A stretch of 64,000 nt of DNA from Sepiola atlantica (GCA_963556195.1 CAUVYP010000586.1:558001-622000), one strand, 5' to 3'; shown: positions 38,711 to 53,600, numbered from the stretch's first letter. Program-made: numbers and translations. Notes: generated by a model not told the origin, from the letters alone.

Positions 38711-41700
38711 TTAGCGCGTTTTAAAGTTGATATCGCTTTTGTTTATAACTTCCACATTTATTCGAATTGTGCAACGAAACTTTGCACAGATTAGCGGAGT
38801 CACATTTTCTACTGAAGTACCAAGTTTCAGAAGTGCAGCTCTTGTACTGCCGGAGATATGTCGATACAAACTGAATACGCAAAACATCAACAAAATTTAG
38901 CGCGTTTTAAAGTTGATATCGCTTTTGTTTATAACTTCCACATTTATTCGAATTGTGCAACGAAACTTTGCACAGATTAGCGGAGTCACATTTTCTACTG
39001 AAGTACCAAGTTTCAGAAGTGCAGCTCTTGTACTGCCGGAGATATGTCGATACAAACTGAATACGCAAAACATCAACAAAATTTAGCGCGTTTTAAAGTT
39101 GATATCGCTTTTGTTTATAACTTCCACATTTATTCGAATTGTGCAACGAAACTTTGCAGACAGTCGCGGATAGGCCTTTTCTACTGAAGTACCAAGTTTC
39201 AGAAGTGCAGCTCTTGTACTGCCGGAGATATGTCGATACAAACTGAATACGCAAAACATCAACAAAATTTAGCGCGTTTTAAAGTTGATATCGCTTTTGT
39301 TTATAACTTCCACATTTATTCGAATTGTGCAACGAAACTTTGCACAGATTAGCGGAGTCACATTTTCTACTGAAGTACCAAGTTTCAGAAGTGCAGCTCT
39401 TGTACTGCCGGAGATATGTCGATACAAACTGAATACGCAAACTATCAACAAAATTTAGTGCGATTTAAAGTTGATATCGCTTTTGTTTATAACTTCACCA
39501 TTCTTTTGAATTGTGCAACGAAACTTTGCAGAGATAAGCGGAGTCACATGCTCTACTGAAGTACCAAGTTTCAGAAGTGCATCTGTTTTACTGCCGGAGA
39601 TATGTCGATACAAACTGAATACGCAAAACATCAACAAAATTTAGCGCGTTTTAAAGTTGATATCGCTTTTGTTTATAACTTCCACATTTATTCGAATTGT
39701 GCAACGAAACTTTGCAGACCGTCGCGGAGACACACGTTCTACTGAAGTACCAAGTTTCAGAAGTGCAGCTCTTGTAATGCCGGAGATATGTCGATACAAA
39801 CTGAATACGCAAAACATCAACTAAATTTAGCGCGTTTTAAAGTTGATATCGCTTTTGTTTATAACTTCCACATTTATTCGAATTGTGCAACGAAACTTTG
39901 CACAGATTAGCGGAGTCACATTTTCTACTGAAGTACCAAGTTTCAGAAGTGCAGCTCTTGTACTGCCGGAGATATGTCGATACAAACTGAATACGCAAAA
40001 CATCAACAAAATCTAGCGCGTTTTAAAGTTGATATCGCTTTTGTTTATAACTTCCACATTTATTCGAATTGTGCAACGAAACTTTGCACAGATTAGCGGA
40101 GTCACATTTTCTACTGAAGTACCAAGTTTCAGAAGTGCAGCTCTTGTACTGCCGGAGATATGTCGATACAAACTGAATACGCAAAACATCAACAAAATTT
40201 AGCGCGTTTTAAAGTTGATATCGCTTTTGTTTATAACTTCCACATTTATTCGAATTGTGCAACGAAACTTTGCAGACAGTCGCGGATAGGCCTTTTCTAC
40301 TGAAGTACCAAGTTTCAGAAGTGCAGCTCTTGTACTGCCGGAGATATGTCGATACAAACTGAATACGCAAAACATCAACAAAATTTAGTGCGTTTTAAAG
40401 TTGATATCGCTTTTGTTTATAACTTCCACATTTATTCGAATTGTGCAACGAAACTTTGCACAGATTAGCGGAGTCACATTTTCTACTGAAGTACCAAGTT
40501 TCAGAAGTGCAGCTCTTGTACTGCCGGAGATATGTCGATACAAACTGAATACGCAAACTATCAACAAAATTTAGTGCGATTTAAAGTTGATATCGCTTTT
40601 GTTTATAACTTCACCATTCTTTTGAATTGTGCAACGAAACTTTGCAGAGATAAGCGGAGTCACATGCTCTACTGAAGTACCAAGTTTCAGAAGTGCAGCT
40701 CTTTTACTGCCGGAGATATGTCGATACAAACTGAATACGCAAAACATCAACAAAATTTAGCGCGTTTTAAAGTGGATATCGCTTTTGTTTATAACTTCCA
40801 CATTTATTCGAATTGTGCAACGAAACTTTGCAGACCGTCGCGGAGACACACGTTCTACTGAAGTACCAAGTTTCAGAAGTGCAGCTCTTGTAATGCCGGA
40901 GATATGTCGATACAAACTGAATACGCAAAACATCAACTAAATTTAGCGCGTTTTAAAGTTGATATCGCTTTTGTTTATAACTTCCACATTTATTCGAATT
41001 GTGCAACGAAACTTTGCACAGATTAGCGGAGTCACATTTTCTACTGAAGTACCAAGTTTCAGAAGTGCAGCTCTTGTACTGCCGGAGATATGTCGATACA
41101 AACTGAATACGCAAAACATCAACAAAATTTAGCGCGTTTTAAAGTTGATATCGCTTTTGTTTATAACTTCCACATTTATTCGAATTGTGCAACGAAACTT
41201 TGCACAGATTAGCGGAGTCACATTTTCTACTGAAGTACCAAGTTTCAGAAGTGCAGCTCTTGTACTGCCGGAGATATGTCGATACAAACTGAATACGCAA
41301 AACATCAACAAAATTTAGCGCGTTTTAAAGTTGATATCGCTTTTGTTTATAACTTCCACATTTATTCGAATTGTGCAACGAAACTTTGCACAGATTAGCG
41401 GAGTCACATTTTCTACTGAAGTACCAAGTTTCAGAAGTGCAGCTCTTGTACTGCCGGAGATATGTCGATACAAACTGAATACGCAAACTATCAACAAAAT
41501 TTAGTGCGATTTAAAGTTGATATCGCTTTTGTTTATAACTTCACCATTCTTTTGAATTGTGCAACGAAACTTTGCAGAGATAAGCGGAGTCACATGCTCT
41601 ACTGAAGTACCAAGTTTCAGAAGTGCAGCTCTTTTACTGCCGGAGATATGTCGATACAAACTGAATACGCAAAACATCAACAAAATTTAGCGCGTTTTAA

Positions 41701-44661
41701 AGTGGATATCGCTTTTGTTTATAACTTCCACATTTATTCGAATTGTGCAACGAAACTTTGCAGACCGTCGCGGAGACACACGTTCTACTGAAGTACCAAG
41801 TTTCAGAAGTGCAGCTCTTGTAATGCCGGAGATATGTCGATACAAACTGAATACGCAAAACATCAACTAAATTTAGCGCGTTTTAAAGTTGATATCGCTT
41901 TTGTTTATAACTTCCACATTTATTCGAATTGTGCAACGAAACTTTGCACAGATTAGCGGAGTCACATTTTCTACTGAAGTACCAAGTTTCAGAAGTGCAG
42001 CTCTTGTACTGCCGGAGATATGTCGATACAAACTGAATACGCAAAACATCAACAAAATTTAGCGCGTTTTAAAGTTGATATCGCTTTTGTTTATAACTTC
42101 CACATTTATTCGAATTGTGCAACGAAACTTTGCACAGATTAGCGGAGTCACATTTTCTACTGAAGTACCAAGTTTCAGAAGTGCAGCTCTTGTACTGCCG
42201 GAGATATGTCGATACAAACTGAATACGCAAAACATCAACAAAATTTAGCGCGTTTTAAAGTTGATATCGCTTTTGTTTATAACTTCCACATTTATTCGAA
42301 TTGTGCAACGAAACTTTGCAGACAGTCGCGGATAGGCCTTTTCTACTGAAGTACCAAGTTTCGGAAGTGCAGCTCTTGTACTGCCGGAGATATGTCGATA
42401 CAAACTGAATACGCAAAACATCAACAAAATTTAGCGCGTTTTAAAGTTGATATCGCTTTTGTTTATAACTTCCACATTTATTCGAATTGTGCAACGAAAC
42501 TTTGCACAGATTAGCGGAGTCACATTTTCTACTGAAGTACCAAGTTTCAGAAGTGCAGCTCTTGTACTGCCGGAGATATGTCGATACAAACTGAATACGC
42601 AAACTATCAACAAAATTTAGTGCGATTTAAAGTTAGTATCGCTTTTGTTTATAACTTCACCATTCTTTAGAATTGTGCAACGAAACTTTGCAGAGATAAG
42701 CGGAGTCACATGCTCTACTGAAGTACCAAGTTTCAGAAGTGCAGCTCTTTTACTGCCGGAGATATGTCGATACAAACTGAATACGCAAAACATCAACAAA
42801 ATTTAGCGCGTTTTAAAGTTAATATCGCTTTTGTTTATAACTTCCACATTTATTCGAATTGTGCAACGAAACTTTGCACAGATTAGCGGAGTCACATTTT
42901 CTACTGAAGTACCAAGTTTCAGAAGTGCAGCTCTTGTACTGCCGGAGATATGTCGATACAAACTGAATACGCAAAATATCAACAAAATTTAGCGCGTTTT
43001 AAAGTTGATATCGCTTTTGTTTATAACTTCCACATTTATTCGAATTGTGCAACGAAACTTTGCACAGATTAGCGGAGTCACATTTTCTACTGAAGTACCA
43101 AGTTTCAGAAGTGCAGCTCTTGTACTGCCGGAGATATGTCGATACAAACTGAATACGCAAACTATCAACAAAATTTAGTGCGATTTAAAGTTGATATCGC
43201 TTTTGTTTATAACTTCACCATTCTTTTGAATTGTGCAACGAAACTTTGCAGAGATAAGTGGAGTCACATGCTCTACTGAAGTACCAACATCAGAATTGCA
43301 GCTCTTTTACTGCCGGAGATATGTCGATACAAACTGAATACGCAAAACATCAACAAAATTTAGCGCGTTTTAAAGTGGATATCGCTTTTGTTTATAACTT
43401 CCACATTTATTCGAATTGTGCAACGAAACTTTGGAGACCGTCGCGGAGACACACGTTCTACTGAAGTACCAAGTTTCAGAAGTGCAGCTCTTGTACTGCC
43501 GGAGATATGTCGATACAAACTGAATACGCAAAACATCAACTAAATTTAGCGCGTTTTAAAGTTGATATCGCTTTTGTTTATAACTTCCACATTTATTCGA
43601 ATTGTGCAACGAAACTTTGCACAGATTAGCGGAGTCACATTTTCTACTGAAGTACCAAGTTTCAGAAGTGCAGCTCTTGTACTGCCGGAGATATGTCGAT
43701 ACAAACTGAATACGCAAAACATCAACAAAATTTAGCGCGTTTTAAAGTTGATATCGCTTTTGTTTATAACTTCCACATTTATTCGAATTGTGCAACGAAA
43801 CTTTGCAGACAGTCGCGGATAGGCCTTTTCTACTGAAGTACCAAGTTTCAGAAGTGCAGCTCTTGTACTGCCGGAGATATGTCGATACAAACTGAATACG
43901 CAAAACATCAACAAAATTTAGCGCGTTTTAAAGTTGATATCGCTTTTGTTTATAACTTCCACATTTATTCGAATTGTGCAACGAAACTTTGCAGACAGTC
44001 GCGGATAGGCCTTTTCTACTGAAGTACCAAGTTTCAGAAGTGCAGCTCTTGTACTGCCGGAGATATGTCGATACAAACTGAATACGCAAAACATCAACTA
44101 AATTTAGCGCGTTTTAAAGTTGATATCGCTTTTGTTTATAACTTCCACATTTATTCGAATTGTGCAACGAAACTTTGCACAGATTAGCGGAGTCACATTT
44201 TCTACTGAAGTACCAAGTTTCAGAAGTGCAGCTCTTGTACTGCCGGAGATATGTCGATACAAACTGAATACGCAAACTATCAACAAAATTTAGTGCGATT
44301 TAAAGTTAGTATCGCTTTTGTTTATAACTTCACCATTCTTTAGAATTGTGCAACGAAACTTTGCAGAGATAAGCGGAGTCACATGCTCTACTGAAGTACC
44401 AAGTTTCAGAAGTGCAGCTCTTTTACTGCCGGAGATATGTCGATACAAACTGAATACGCAAAACATCAACAAAATTTAGCGCGTTTTAAAGTTGATATCG
44501 CTTTTGTTTATAACTTCCACATTTATTCGAATTGTGCAACGAAACTTTGCACAGATTAGCGGAGTCACATTTTCTACTGAAGTACCAAGTTTCAGAAGTG
44601 CAGCTCTTGTACTGCCGGAGATATGTCGATACAAACTGAATACGCAAAATATCAACAAAAT
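38711..44661 (+). repeat. 8369-bp unit, copy with a 13-monomer deletion
   Basis: 5951 bp. 38711-41314 matches 30342-32945 and 41315-44661 matches 35364-38710. At the deletion site the hexamer reads A 40943, A 41129, A 41315, C, D, lacking B, as expected if an A (or B) after the second A was joined to the A at the 35364 equivalent. The copy lacks GTACTAAG and GAAATTTTGC seen at 31272 and 32388, so these changes arose or were lost after the duplication. Confidence 0.83.
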
Positions 44662-46520
44662 TTAGCGCGTTTTAAAGTTGATATCGCTTTTGTTTATAAC
44701 TTCCACATTTATTCGAATTGTGCAACGAAACTTTGCACAGATTAGCGGAGTCACATTTTCTACTGAAGTACCAAGTTTCAGAAGTGCAGCTCTTGTACTG
44801 CCGGAGATATGTCGATACAAACTGAATACGCAAACTATCAACAAAATTTAGTGCGATTTAAAGTTGATATCGCTTTTGTTTATAACTTCACCATTCTTTT
44901 GAATTGTGCAACGAAACTTTGCAGAGATAAGTGGAGTCACATGCTCTACTGAAGTACCAACATCAGAATTGCAGCTCTTTTACTGCCGGAGATATGTCGA
45001 TACAAACTGAATACGCAAAACATCAACAAAATTTAGCGCGTTTTAAAGTGGATATCGCTTTTGTTTATAACTTCCACATTTATTCGAATTGTGCAACGAA
45101 ACTTTGCAGACCGTCGCGGAGACACACGTTCTACTGAAGTACCAAGTTTCAGAAGTGCAGCTCTTGTACTGCCGGAGATATGTCGATACAAACTGAATAC
45201 GCAAAACATCAACTAAATTTAGCGCGTTTTAAAGTTGATATCGCTTTTGTTTATAACTTCCACATTTATTCGAATTGTGCAACGAAACTTTGCACAGATT
45301 AGCGGAGTCACATTTTCTACTGAAGTACCAAGTTTCAGAAGTGCAGCTCTTGTACTGCCGGAGATATGTCGATACAAACTGAATACGCAAAACATCAACA
45401 AAATTTAGCGCGTTTTAAAGTTGATATCGCTTTTGTTTATAACTTCCACATTTATTCGAATTGTGCAACGAAACTTTGCAGACAGTCGCGGATAGGCCTT
45501 TTCTACTGAAGTACCAAGTTTCAGAAGTGCAGCTCTTGTACTGCCGGAGATATGTCGATACAAACTGAATACGCAAAACATCAACAAAATTTAGCGCGTT
45601 TTAAAGTTGATATCGCTTTTGTTTATAACTTCCACATTTATTCGAATTGTGCAACGAAACTTTGGACAGATTAGCGGAGTCACATTTTCTACTGAAGTAC
45701 CAAGTTTCAGAAGTGCAGCTCTAGTACTGCCGGAGATATGTCGATACAAACTGAATACGCAAACTATCAACAAAATTTAGTGCGATTTAAAGTTGATATC
45801 GCTTTTGTTTATAACTTAACCATTCTTTTGAATTGTGCAACGAAACTTTGCAGAGATAAGCGGAGTCACATGCTCTACTGAAGTACCAAGTTTCAGAAGT
45901 GCAGCTCTTTTACTGCCGGAGATATGTCGATACAAACTGAATACGCAAAACATCAACAAAATTTAGCGCGTTTTAAAGTGGATATCGCTTTTGTTTATAA
46001 CTTCCACATTTATTCGAATTGTGCAACGAAACTTTGCAGACCGTCGCGGAGACACACGTTCTACTGAAGTACCAAGTTTCAGAAGTGCAGCTCTTGTAAT
46101 GCCGGAGATATGTCGATACAAACTGAATACGCAAAACATCAACTAAATTTAGCGCGTTTTAAAGTTGATATCCCTTTTGTTTATAACTTCCACATTTATT
46201 CGAATTGTGCAACGAAACTTTGCACAGATTAGCGGAGTCACATTTTCTACTGAAGTACCAAGTTTCAGAAGTGCAGCTCTTGTACTGCCGGAGATATGTC
46301 GATACAAACTGAATACGCAAAACATCAACAAAATTTAGCGCGTTTTAAAGTTGATATCGCTTTTGTTTATAACTTCCACATTTATTCGAATTGTGCAACG
46401 AAACTTTGCACAGATTAGCGGAGTCACATTTTCTACTGAAGTACCAAGTTTCAGAAGTGCAGCTCTTGTACTGCCGGAGATATGTCGATACAAACTGAAT
46501 ACGCAAAACATCAACAAAAT
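42431..46520 (+). repeat. 4090-bp segmental duplication, copy 1 (22 monomers)
   Basis: Order: A C' A A C D A B B A C' A A C D A B A C D A A. It matches 46521-50611. Shared rare variants are GTTAATATC (42803), CCAACATCAG (43175, 44848), TTTGGAGACC (43360), B ending CAACTAAAT (43918), TTTGGACAG and CTCTAGTACTG (45591). Private here are CTTAACC in C 45777 and GATATCCC in A 46149. Confidence 0.93.
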
Positions 46521-49500
46521 TTAGCGCGTTTTAAAGTTGATATCGCTTTTGTTTATAACTTCCACATTTATTCGAATTGTGCAACGAAACTTTGCACAGA
46601 TTAGCGGAGTCACATTTTCTACTGAAGTACCAAGTTTCAGAAGTGCAGCTCTTGTACTGCCGGAGATATGTCGATACAAACTGAATACGCAAACTATCAA
46701 CAAAATTTAGTGCGATTTAAAGTTGATATCGCTTTTGTTTATAACTTCACCATTCTTTAGAATTGTGCAACGAAACTTTGCAGAGATAAGCGGAGTCACA
46801 TGCTCTACTGAAGTACCAAGTTTCAGAAGTGCAGCTCTTTTACTGCCGGAGATATGTCGATACAAACTGAATACGCAAAACATCAACAAAATTTAGCGCG
46901 TTTTAAAGTTAATATCGCTTTTGTTTATAACTTCCACATTTATTCGAATTGTGCAACGAAACTTTGCACAGATTAGCGGAGTCACATTTTCTACTGAAGT
47001 ACCAAGTTTCAGAAGTGCAGCTCTTGTACTGCCGGAGATATGTCGATACAAACTGAATACGCAAAATATCAACAAAATTTAGCGCGTTTTAAAGTTGATA
47101 TCGCTTTTGTTTATAACTTCCACATTTATTCGAATTGTGCAACGAAACTTTGCACAGATTAGCGGAGTCACATTTTCTACTGAAGTACCAAGTTTCAGAA
47201 GTGCAGCTCTTGTACTGCCGGAGATATGTCGATACAAACTGAATACGCAAACTATCAACAAAATTTAGTGCGATTTAAAGTTGATATCGCTTTTGTTTAT
47301 AACTTCACCATTCTTTTGAATTGTGCAACGAAACTTTGCAGAGATAAGTGGAGTCACATGCTCTACTGAAGTACCAACATCAGAATTGCAGCTCTTTTAC
47401 TGCCGGAGATATGTCGATACAAACTGAATACGCAAAACATCAACAAAATTTAGCGCGTTTTAAAGTGGATATCGCTTTTGTTTATAACTTCCACATTTAT
47501 TCGAATTGTGCAACGAAACTTTGGAGACCGTCGCGGAGACACACGTTCTACTGAAGTACCAAGTTTCAGAAGTGCAGCTCTTGTACTGCCGGAGATATGT
47601 CGATACAAACTGAATACGCAAAACATCAACTAAATTTAGCGCGTTTTAAAGTTGATATCGCTTTTGTTTATAACTTCCACATTTATTCGAATTGTGCAAC
47701 GAAACTTTGCACAGATTAGCGGAGTCACATTTTCTACTGAAGTACCAAGTTTCAGAAGTGCAGCTCTTGTACTGCCGGAGATATGTCGATACAAACTGAA
47801 TACGCAAAACATCAACAAAATTTAGCGCGTTTTAAAGTTGATATCGCTTTTGTTTATAACTTCCACATTTATTCGAATTGTGCAACGAAACTTTGCAGAC
47901 AGTCGCGGATAGGCCTTTTCTACTGAAGTACCAAGTTTCAGAAGTGCAGCTCTTGTACTGCCGGAGATATGTCGATACAAACTGAATACGCAAAACATCA
48001 ACAAAATTTAGCGCGTTTTAAAGTTGATATCGCTTTTGTTTATAACTTCCACATTTATTCGAATTGTGCAACGAAACTTTGCAGACAGTCGCGGATAGGC
48101 CTTTTCTACTGAAGTACCAAGTTTCAGAAGTGCAGCTCTTGTACTGCCGGAGATATGTCGATACAAACTGAATACGCAAAACATCAACTAAATTTAGCGC
48201 GTTTTAAAGTTGATATCGCTTTTGTTTATAACTTCCACATTTATTCGAATTGTGCAACGAAACTTTGCACAGATTAGCGGAGTCACATTTTCTACTGAAG
48301 TACCAAGTTTCAGAAGTGCAGCTCTTGTACTGCCGGAGATATGTCGATACAAACTGAATACGCAAACTATCAACAAAATTTAGTGCGATTTAAAGTTAGT
48401 ATCGCTTTTGTTTATAACTTCACCATTCTTTAGAATTGTGCAACGAAACTTTGCAGAGATAAGCGGAGTCACATGCTCTACTGAAGTACCAAGTTTCAGA
48501 AGTGCAGCTCTTTTACTGCCGGAGATATGTCGATACAAACTGAATACGCAAAACATCAACAAAATTTAGCGCGTTTTAAAGTTGATATCGCTTTTGTTTA
48601 TAACTTCCACATTTATTCGAATTGTGCAACGAAACTTTGCACAGATTAGCGGAGTCACATTTTCTACTGAAGTACCAAGTTTCAGAAGTGCAGCTCTTGT
48701 ACTGCCGGAGATATGTCGATACAAACTGAATACGCAAAATATCAACAAAATTTAGCGCGTTTTAAAGTTGATATCGCTTTTGTTTATAACTTCCACATTT
48801 ATTCGAATTGTGCAACGAAACTTTGCACAGATTAGCGGAGTCACATTTTCTACTGAAGTACCAAGTTTCAGAAGTGCAGCTCTTGTACTGCCGGAGATAT
48901 GTCGATACAAACTGAATACGCAAACTATCAACAAAATTTAGTGCGATTTAAAGTTGATATCGCTTTTGTTTATAACTTCACCATTCTTTTGAATTGTGCA
49001 ACGAAACTTTGCAGAGATAAGTGGAGTCACATGCTCTACTGAAGTACCAACATCAGAATTGCAGCTCTTTTACTGCCGGAGATATGTCGATACAAACTGA
49101 ATACGCAAAACATCAACAAAATTTAGCGCGTTTTTAAGGTGGATATCGCTTTTGTTTATAACTTCCACATTTATTCGAATTGTGCAACGAAACTTTGCAG
49201 ACCGTCGCGGAGACACACGTTCTACTGAAGTACCAAGTTTCAGAAGTGCAGCTCTTGTACTGCCGGAGATATGTCGATACAAACTGAATACGCAAAACAT
49301 CAACTAAATTTAGCGCGTTTTAAAGTTGATATCGCTTTTGTTTATAACTTCCACATTTATTCGAATTGTGCAACGAAACTTTGCACAGATTAGCGGAGTC
49401 ACATTTTCTACTGAAGTACCAAGTTTCAGAAGTGCAGCTCTTGTACTGCCGGAGATATGTCGATACAAACTGAATACGCAAAACATCAACAAAATTTAGC

Positions 49501-50611
49501 GCGTTTTAAAGTTGATATCGCTTTTGTTTATAACTTCCACATTTATTCGAATTGTGCAACGAAACTTTGCAGACAGTCGCGGATAGGCCTTTTCTACTGA
49601 AGTACCAAGTTTCAGAAGTGCAGCTCTTGTACTGCCGGAGATATGTCGATACAAACTGAATACGCAAAACATCAACAAAATTTAGCGCGTTTTAAAGTTG
49701 ATATCGCTTTTGTTTATAACTTCCACATTTATTCGAATTGTGCAACGAAACTTTGGACAGATTAGCGGAGTCACATTTTCTACTGAAGTACCAAGTTTCA
49801 GAAGTGCAGCTCTAGTACTGCCGGAGATATGTCGATACAAACTGAATACGCAAACTATCAACAAAATTTAGTGCGATTTAAAGTTGATATCGCTTTTGTT
49901 TATAACTTCACCATTCTTTTGAATTGTGCAACGAAACTTTGCAGAGATAAGCGGAGTCACATGCTCTACTGAAGTACCAAGTTTCAGAAGTGCAGCTCTT
50001 TTACTGCCGGAGATATGTCGATACAAACTGAATACGCAAAACATCAACAAAATTTAGCGCGTTTTAAAGTGGATATCGCTTTTGTTTATAACTTCCACAT
50101 TTATTCGAATTGTGCAACGAAACTTTGCAGACCGTCGCGGAGACACACGTTCTACTGAAGTACCAAGTTTCAGAAGTGCAGCTCTTGTAATGCCGGAGAT
50201 ATGTCGATACAAACTGAATACGCAAAACATCAACTAAATTTAGCGCGTTTTAAAGTTGATATCGCTTTTGTTTATAACTTCCACATTTATTCGAATTGTG
50301 CAACGAAACTTTGCACAGATTAGCGGAGTCACATTTTCTACTGAAGTACCAAGTTTCAGAAGTGCAGCTCTTGTACTGCCGGAGATATGTCGATACAAAC
50401 TGAATACGCAAAACATCAACAAAATTTAGCGCGTTTTAAAGTTGATATCGCTTTTGTTTATAACTTCCACATTTATTCGAATTGTGCAACGAAACTTTGC
50501 ACAGATTAGCGGAGTCACATTTTCTACTGAAGTACCAAGTTTCAGAAGTGCAGCTCTTGTACTGCCGGAGATATGTCGATACAAACTGAATACGCAAAAC
50601 ATCAACAAAAT
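46521..50611 (+). repeat. 4090-bp segmental duplication, copy 2
   Basis: Same order and markers as 42431-46520, one base longer because the D at 49123 has an extra T and a G change (GCGTTTTTAAGG). It differs at the second monomer (46707), a C/C' hybrid that marks the junction. Homology ends at 50612, where a B occurs instead of the A at 46521. Confidence 0.93.
46707..46892 (+). repeat. Junction monomer, C left and C' right
   Basis: It has GTTGATATC as in C but CATTCTTTAG as in C'. All other C' monomers outside 60310 have GTTAGTATC. It lies where the two 4.09-kb copies meet, so it is probably the exchange product; the crossover lies between the two markers, at 46728-46758. Confidence 0.82.
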
Positions 50612-53600
50612 TTAGCGCGTTTTAAAGTTGATATCGCTTTTGTTTATAACTTCCACATTTATTCGAATTGTGCAACGAAACTTTGCAGACAGTCGCGGAT
50701 AGGCCTTTTCTACTGAAGTACCAAGTTTCAGAAGTGCAGCTCTTGTACTGCCGGAGATATGTCGATACAAACTGAATACGCAAAACATCAACAAAATTTA
50801 GCGCGTTTTAAAGTTGATATCGCTTTTGTTTATAACTTCCACATTTATTCGAATTGTGCAACGAAACTTTGCACAGATTAGCGGAGTCACATTTTCTACT
50901 GAAGTACCAAGTTTCAGAAGTGCAGCTCTTGTACTGCCGGAGATATGTCGATACAAACTGAATACGCAAACTATCAACAAAATTTAGTGCGATTTAAAGT
51001 TGATATCGCTTTTGTTTATAACTTCACCATTCTTTTGAATTGTGCAACGAAACTTTGCAGAGATAAGCGGAGTCACATGCTCTACTGAAGTACCAAGTTT
51101 CAGAAGTGCAGCTCTTTTACTGCCGGAGATATGTCGATACAAACTGAATACGCAAAACATCAACAAAATTTAGCGCGTTTTAAAGTGGATATCGCTTTTG
51201 TTTATAACTTCCACATTTATTCGAATTGTGCAACGAAACTTTGCAGACCGTCGCGGAGACACACGTTCTACTGAAGTACCAAGTTTCAGAAGTGCAGCTC
51301 TTGTAATGCCGGAGAAATGTCGATACAAACTGAATACGCAAAACATCAACTAAATTTAGCGCGTTTTAAAGTTGATATCGCTTTTGTTTATAACTTCCAC
51401 ATTTATTCGAATTGTGCAACGAAACTTTGCACAGATTAGCGGAGTCACATTTTCTACTGAAGTACCAAGTTTCAGAAGTGCAGCTCTTGTACTGCCGGAG
51501 ATATGTCGATACAAACTGAATACGCAAAACATCAACAAAATTTAGCGCGTTTTAAAGTTGATATCGCTTTTGTTTATAACTTCCACATTTATTCGAATTG
51601 TGCAACGAAACTTTGCACAGATTAGCGGAGTCACATTTTCTACTGAAGTACCAAGTTTCAGAAGTGCAGCTCTTGTACTGCCGGAGATATGTCGATACAA
51701 ACTGAATACGCAAAACATCAACAAAATTTAGCGCGTTTTAAAGTTGATATCGCTTTTGTTTATAACTTCCACATTTATTCGAATTGTGCAACGAAACTTT
51801 GCAGACAGTCGCGGATAGGCCTTTTCTACTGAAGTACCAAGTTTCAGAAGTGCAGCTCTTGTACTGCCGGAGATATGTCGATACAAACTGAATACGCAAA
51901 ACATCAACAAAATTTAGCGCGTTTTAAAGTTGATATCGCTTTTGTTTATAACTTCCACATTTATTCGAATTGTGCAACGAAACTTTGCACAGATTAGCGG
52001 AGTCACATTTTCTACTGAAGTACCAAGTTTCAGAAGTGCAGCTCTTGTACTGCCGGAGATATGTCGATACAAACTGAATACGCAAACTATCAACAAAATT
52101 TAGTGCGATTTAAAGTTAGTATCGCTTTTGTTTATAACTTCACCATTCTTTAGAATTGTGCAACGAAACTTTGCAGAGATAAGCGGAGTCACATGCTCTA
52201 CTGAAGTACCAAGTTTCAGAAGTGCAGCTCTTTTACTGCCGGAGATATGTCGATACAAACTGAATACGCAAAACATCAACAAAATTTAGCGCGTTTTAAA
52301 GTTGATATCGCTTTTGTTTATAACTTCCACATTTATTCGAATTGTGCAACGAAACTTTGCACAGATTAGCGGAGTCACATTTTCTACTGAAGTACCAAGT
52401 TTCAGAAGTGCAGCTCTTGTACTGCCGGAGATATGTCGATACAAACTGAATACGCAAAATATCAACAAAATTTAGCGCGTTTTAAAGTTGATATCGCTTT
52501 TGTTTATAACTTCCACATTTATTCGAATTGTGCAACGAAACTTTGCACAGATTAGCGGAGTCACATTTTCTACTGAAGTACCAAGTTTCAGAAGTGCAGC
52601 TCTTGTACTGCCGGAGATATGTCGATACAAACTGAATACGCAAACTATCAACAAAATTTAGTGCGATTTAAAGTTGATATCGCTTTTGTTTATAACTTCA
52701 CCATTCTTTTGAATTGTGCAACGAAACTTTGCAGAGATAAGTGGAGTCACATGCTCTACTGAAGTACCAAGTTTCAGAAGTGCAGCTCTTTTACTGCCGG
52801 AGATATGTCGATACAAACTGAATACGCAAAACATCAACAAAATTTAGCGCGTTTTAAAGTGGATATCGCTTTTGTTTATAACTTCCACATTTATTCGAAT
52901 TGTGCAACGAAACTTTGCAGACCGTCGCGGAGACACACGTTCTACTGAAGTACCAAGTTTCAGAAGTGCAGCTCTTGTACTGCCGGAGATATGTCGATAC
53001 AAACTGAATACGCAAAACATCAACTAAATTTAGCGCGTTTTAAAGTTGATATCGCTTTTGTTTATAACTTCCACATTTATTCGAATTGTGCAACGAAACT
53101 TTGCACAGATTAGCGGAGTCACATTTTCTACTGAAGTACCAAGTTTCAGAAGTGCAGCTCTTGTACTGCCGGAGATATGTCGATACAAACTGAATACGCA
53201 AAACATCAACAAAATTTAGCGCGTTTTAAAGTTGATATCGCTTTTGTTTATAACTTCCACATTTATTCGAATTGTGCAACGAAACTTTGCAGACAGTCGC
53301 GGATAGGCCTTTTCTACTGAAGTACCAAGTTTCAGAAGTGCAGCTCTTGTACTGCCGGAGATATGTCGATACAAACTGAATACGCAAAACATCAACTAAA
53401 TTTAGCGCGTTTTAAAGTTGATATCGCTTTTGTTTATAACTTCCACATTTATTCGAATTGTGCAACGAAACTTTGGACAGATTAGCGGAGTCACATTTTC
53501 TACTGAAGTACCAAGTTTCAGAAGTGCAGCTCTTGTACTGCCGGAGATATGTCGATACAAACTGAATACGCAAAACATCAACAAAATTTAGCGCGTTTTA

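Noticed and set aside
37307..47554. Plus-strand 68-codon open frame starting ATGGAGTC-like in four C monomers near 37.3, 43.3, 44.9 and 47.3 kb
   Set aside because: Created by the 1-bp shorter C monomer joined to D. Its recurrence follows duplications of that segment, not selection.
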